This document shows, in pieces, positions 60,986-64,000 of a stretch of DNA of 64,000 bases (its first letter is position 1; each line of letters begins with the position of its first letter). The DNA comes from Berkiella sp964594635 (GTDB lineage Bacteria > Pseudomonadota > Gammaproteobacteria > Berkiellales > Berkiellaceae), in contig CAZQMV010000007.1 of assembly GCA_964594635.1 (NCBI GenBank), positions 1-64,000 on the forward strand, written 5' to 3'. The position numbers and the translations under genes were made by a program. The notes beneath the pieces are model-generated. The model searched no databases, was not told where the DNA came from, and saw nothing but the letters and a program-made list of their open reading frames with translations.

Positions 60986-62455
60986 ATGCGGATTATTGAA
61001 GATGCGTTAACGTTCGATGACGTCTTGTTGGTTCCTGCCCATTCTGCCGTCTTGCCTAAAGACGTCCACTTAAAAACCCAGCTTACCCGCAATATCCAAC
61101 TCAATATTCCCTTGGTCTCTGCTGCCATGGATACCGTTACCGAAGCGCAAATGGCGACTGCGCTAGCGCAAGAGGGTGGTATTGGTATTGTTCACAAAAA
61201 CATGTCCATTGAAGCACAAGCCGAAGAAATCCGCAAAGTCAAAAAATATGAAAGCGGTGTGGTTAAAGATCCTATTACCGTGAAAGCGGATACGCCTATT
61301 GGCGAACTATTACGTCTGGTGCAGACCTACCAGATTTCCGGTGTCCCTGTTGTCAACGGTAAAGATGAATTAGTTGGCATAGTAACCCATAGAGACTGGC
61401 GCTTTGAAACCGACTTGAATTTACCGGTTGCGCGCATTATGACTCCCAAAGAACGTTTGGTCACCGTGCCTGAAGGCACCGAGACAGATCAAGTTGTACC
61501 TTTATTCCGTGAGCATCGTCTTGAAAAAATTCTGATTGTGAACGATAACTTCCAGTTACGTGGCCTCATCACCGTTAAGGATCTGCAAAAAGCCAAAGAT
61601 AAACCCTTATCCTGCAAAGATGAATTAGGTCGCTTATGTGTTGGTGCTGCAGTCGGCACTGGTAAAGACACTGAGGAGAGAGCGTTTGCTTTAGTAGAAG
61701 CCGGTGTTGACGTTGTTGTTGTCGATACTGCACATGGTCACTCCCAAGGGGTGATTGAAAAGGTAAAATGGTTTAAAAAGCATTTTCCACAATTACAAAT
61801 TATTGCTGGCAATGTGGCAACCGCCGATGGCGCACTGGCTTTAGTAGCTGCTGGCGCTGATGCCGTTAAAGTGGGTATCGGTCCTGGTTCGATTTGTACC
61901 ACGCGTATTGTGGCAGGTGTCGGCGTTCCACAGCTCACTGCCATTTTTAATGTGGCAAAAGCATTATCAAAACATCGAGTGCCAATCATTGCTGATGGTG
62001 GTTTACGCTATTCAGGTGATATTGCCAAAGCATTGGCAGCGGGTGCTTCGTCAGCCATGGTTGGCAGCTTATTAGCAGGTACCGATGAAGCACCTGGCGA
62101 ACTCATTCTTTATCAAGGCCGTTCCTATAAAACTTATCGTGGCATGGGCTCATTAGGTGCAATGGCACAACGTCAAGGCTCTAGCGATCGCTATTTCCAA
62201 TCCCTTGAACAAGGGGAAGATAAATTGGTTCCAGAAGGTATTGAAGGTCGTGTTCCTTACAAGGGCAGCATGTTAAATGTGGTTCATCAATTAATGGGTG
62301 GGTTGCGCTCTAGCATGGGTTACACCGGTGTTTCCAATATTGAAGCTTTACGAACCGAAACCCAATTTGTACGCATCACGAATGCTGGTGTCAGAGAAAG
62401 CCATGTTCATGATGTTACCATCACCAAAGAAGCGCCAAATTATCGCGCTGATTAA
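60986..62455 (+). CDS. guaB: Inosine-5'-monophosphate dehydrogenase
   Basis: GuaB oxidises IMP to XMP, the committed step of GMP synthesis. The catalytic Cys is in GPGSICTTRIVAGVG. Two CBS domains (about residues 95-200) are inserted in the barrel, and the flap motif appears as YRGMGSLGAM. Length is 489 residues. The stop shares one base with an ATG ahead of guaA, so guaB and guaA form one operon. Confidence 0.97.
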   Translation: MRIIEDALTFDDVLLVPAHSAVLPKDVHLKTQLTRNIQLNIPLVSAAMDTVTEAQMATALAQEGGIGIVHKNMSIEAQAEEIRKVKKYESGVVKDPITVKADTPIGELLRLVQTYQISGVPVVNGKDELVGIVTHRDWRFETDLNLPVARIMTPKERLVTVPEGTETDQVVPLFREHRLEKILIVNDNFQLRGLITVKDLQKAKDKPLSCKDELGRLCVGAAVGTGKDTEERAFALVEAGVDVVVVDTAHGHSQGVIEKVKWFKKHFPQLQIIAGNVATADGALALVAAGADAVKVGIGPGSICTTRIVAGVGVPQLTAIFNVAKALSKHRVPIIADGGLRYSGDIAKALAAGASSAMVGSLLAGTDEAPGELILYQGRSYKTYRGMGSLGAMAQRQGSSDRYFQSLEQGEDKLVPEGIEGRVPYKGSMLNVVHQLMGGLRSSMGYTGVSNIEALRTETQFVRITNAGVRESHVHDVTITKEAPNYRAD

Positions 62456-62466
62456 TGCAGGTCCAA

Positions 62467-64000
62467 ATGAATAATATTTTGATTCTCGATTTTGGCTCTC
62501 AGTACACGCAGCTGATTGCCAGACGTATCCGTGAAGCTGGCGTCTATTGCGAAATTCATCCCTTTGACATGAGCGCTGAAAAAGTACGCGCTTTTGCTCC
62601 CGCCGGTATTATCTTATCGGGTGGCCCTGAATCAGTGCATCTTGAAAATACACCTCGTATTTCGCAAGTGATATTTGATCTCAAATGCCCCTTGCTGGGT
62701 ATTTGTTATGGCATGCAAGCCATGGCACACCAACTAGGCGGTAAAGTTGCTGCATCCGGTAAACGAGAATATGGCCATGCGCAGATTTCCTTAACGGCTC
62801 CAAGTCAATTCTTCAATAAAATCAGTGAGCAATCCCAATTTTCAGTGTGGATGAGCCACGGTGATAAAGTGGTTGAAATACCGGCTGGCTTTAAAGTGAT
62901 TGCGGCCAGTCTTAATGCGCCGATTGCCGCGATGGCTGATGAAACGCGTCATTATTATGGCATTCAGTTTCACCCTGAAGTGACGCATTCAGAACATGGT
63001 CAAGCCATGATTGAACGCTTTGTATTAGATATTTGTGGCGCAAAACCAGAATGGACACCCGTCAATATTATTCCCCAGTTGGAAAAAACGGTTCGCGAGC
63101 AAGTTGGCAATGATGAAGTGCTCTTAGGGCTTTCAGGTGGTGTTGATTCCTCAGTTGTTGCCGCACTGTTGCATCGTACAATTGGTGATAAATTAACTTG
63201 CGTGTTCGTTGATAATGGTTTGTTGCGTCTAAACGAAGCAGATCAAGTGATGGCGACCTTTTCCCAGCATATGGGTGTCAAGGTTATTAAAGTCGATGCC
63301 AAAGCCGTATTTTATGAAGCACTAAAAGGTATTGCCGATCCAGAAGAGAAACGCAAAATTATTGGTAAAACCTTTATTGAAATTTTTGATCAAGAAGCAA
63401 AGCGCTTACCCAAAGTGAAATGGTTAGCCCAAGGCACTATTTACCCTGATGTGATTGAATCTGCGGGTGCGCATACCGGTAAAGCGCATGTGATTAAATC
63501 CCACCATAATGTGGGTGGCTTGCCTCTAAAAATGAATTTAAAACTGTGTGAACCGTTACGCTTACTCTTTAAAGATGAAGTGCGAAAACTGGGTGTTGCC
63601 TTAGGCTTACCAGAGAAAATGGTTTATCGCCATCCTTTTCCTGGTCCAGGTTTGGGTGTACGCATTTTAGGCGAAGTCAAAGAAAGCTACGCCGATTTAT
63701 TGCGCCAAGCCGATGCCATTTTTATCGAATGTTTACATCACTTTAACTACTATCACAAAGTGAGCCAAGCTTTCGCCGTCTTTTTACCGGTTAAAGCAGT
63801 TGGCGTGATGGGCGATGCCAGAAGTTATGAATATGTGATTGCATTGCGTGCGGTAGAAACCACAGACTTTATGACAGCCACCTGGGCGCACTTACCTTAT
63901 GAATTATTAGAGATGGCATCGAGTCGGATCATTAATGAAATTAAGGGTATAGCACGCGTGACATACGATATTTCATCCAAACCTCCAGCTACTATTGAGT
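62467..64000 (+). CDS. guaA: GMP synthase (glutamine-hydrolysing), partial at window edge
   Basis: GuaA converts XMP to GMP. The amidotransferase domain has the nucleophile in LLGICYGMQ and the His-Glu pair in FHPEVTHS. The ATP-pyrophosphatase P-loop is LGLSGGVDSSVVA, and the C-terminal dimerisation domain ends KPPATIE at the window edge. E. coli GuaA ends two residues later, so only about two codons and the stop are missing. I chose ATG 62467, with AGG five bases upstream, over an in-frame ATG at 62455 that overlaps the guaB stop. Confidence 0.95.
   Translation, partial: MNNILILDFGSQYTQLIARRIREAGVYCEIHPFDMSAEKVRAFAPAGIILSGGPESVHLENTPRISQVIFDLKCPLLGICYGMQAMAHQLGGKVAASGKREYGHAQISLTAPSQFFNKISEQSQFSVWMSHGDKVVEIPAGFKVIAASLNAPIAAMADETRHYYGIQFHPEVTHSEHGQAMIERFVLDICGAKPEWTPVNIIPQLEKTVREQVGNDEVLLGLSGGVDSSVVAALLHRTIGDKLTCVFVDNGLLRLNEADQVMATFSQHMGVKVIKVDAKAVFYEALKGIADPEEKRKIIGKTFIEIFDQEAKRLPKVKWLAQGTIYPDVIESAGAHTGKAHVIKSHHNVGGLPLKMNLKLCEPLRLLFKDEVRKLGVALGLPEKMVYRHPFPGPGLGVRILGEVKESYADLLRQADAIFIECLHHFNYYHKVSQAFAVFLPVKAVGVMGDARSYEYVIALRAVETTDFMTATWAHLPYELLEMASSRIINEIKGIARVTYDISSKPPATIE

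Overview
The window looks like chromosomal DNA of a host-associated gammaproteobacterium, most likely from the order Legionellales or a close relative. The evidence is a moderately AT-rich sequence, a gammaproteobacterial housekeeping gene order (suhB-trmJ-iscRSUA-hscBA-fdx-iscX-ndk-rlmN-pilW-hisS-yfgM-bamB-der-xseA-guaBA; yajC-secDF; lptFG facing pepA-valS), a protein of the IcmL/DotI family of Dot/Icm (type IVB) secretion systems, and several eukaryote-like or effector-like genes: an F-box-like protein with ankyrin-like helical repeats, a Ser/Thr kinase, a small protein ending in a CaaX-like tail, and very large helical proteins of unknown family. The genus cannot be fixed from the sequence alone; an amoeba-associated Legionellales such as Berkiella is a guess.

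Layout. 1-340: cluster of dispersed palindromic repeats that reaches into the stop codon of lpxH. 336-4519: lpxH, ppiB, gltX, cysS. 4520-8714: repeat-rich gap, DUF4124 and DUF3579 genes, pssA, a HolD-like gene, an acidic RHH/RelE-like protein, and a DASS anion transporter. 8715-14031: prfC between two REP-like palindromes, a ferritin-like predicted hydrolase, the IcmL-like gene, an HSL-type hydrolase with an unusual oxyanion region, and a fatty-acid desaturase. 14032-19280: two tandem paralogous proteins of about 800 residues with a strongly conserved C-terminus. 19290-26432: valS-pepA facing lptF-lptG, then an RDD protein. 26571-33272: an acidic coiled protein divergent from an 1846-residue protein. 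33280-37486: tRNA-Leu, yajC-secD-secF and an exported C26-type amidotransferase. 37497-38505: the CaaX-like small protein and a decayed RelB/YafQ-type toxin-antitoxin locus. 38530-48153: suhB, trmJ, a 2.3-kb block of accessory genes, then the isc operon with a near-consensus IscR site. 48351-57725: ndk, rlmN, pilW, a block of three accessory genes, then hisS, yfgM, bamB, der. 57848-64000: eukaryote-like kinase, xseA, guaB and guaA, which lacks only about its last two codons.

The housekeeping genes form tight operons with many 1-17 base overlaps and several GTG or TTG starts. The accessory genes sit exactly where the classical gene order is broken (trmJ|iscR, pilW|hisS, der|xseA), which suggests repeated insertion of host-interaction genes into stable junctions. 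No integrase, transposase, phage module or CRISPR array was seen. The best candidates for undescribed biology are the paralogous pair with a shared C-terminal module, the trmJ-iscR block (a double-glycine-leader-like 57-residue membrane peptide plus two proteins sharing a GKRPA/DGE/PLA/KNP module), the CaaX-tailed 67-residue protein and the F-box/repeat protein. Functions for these are inferred, not shown.
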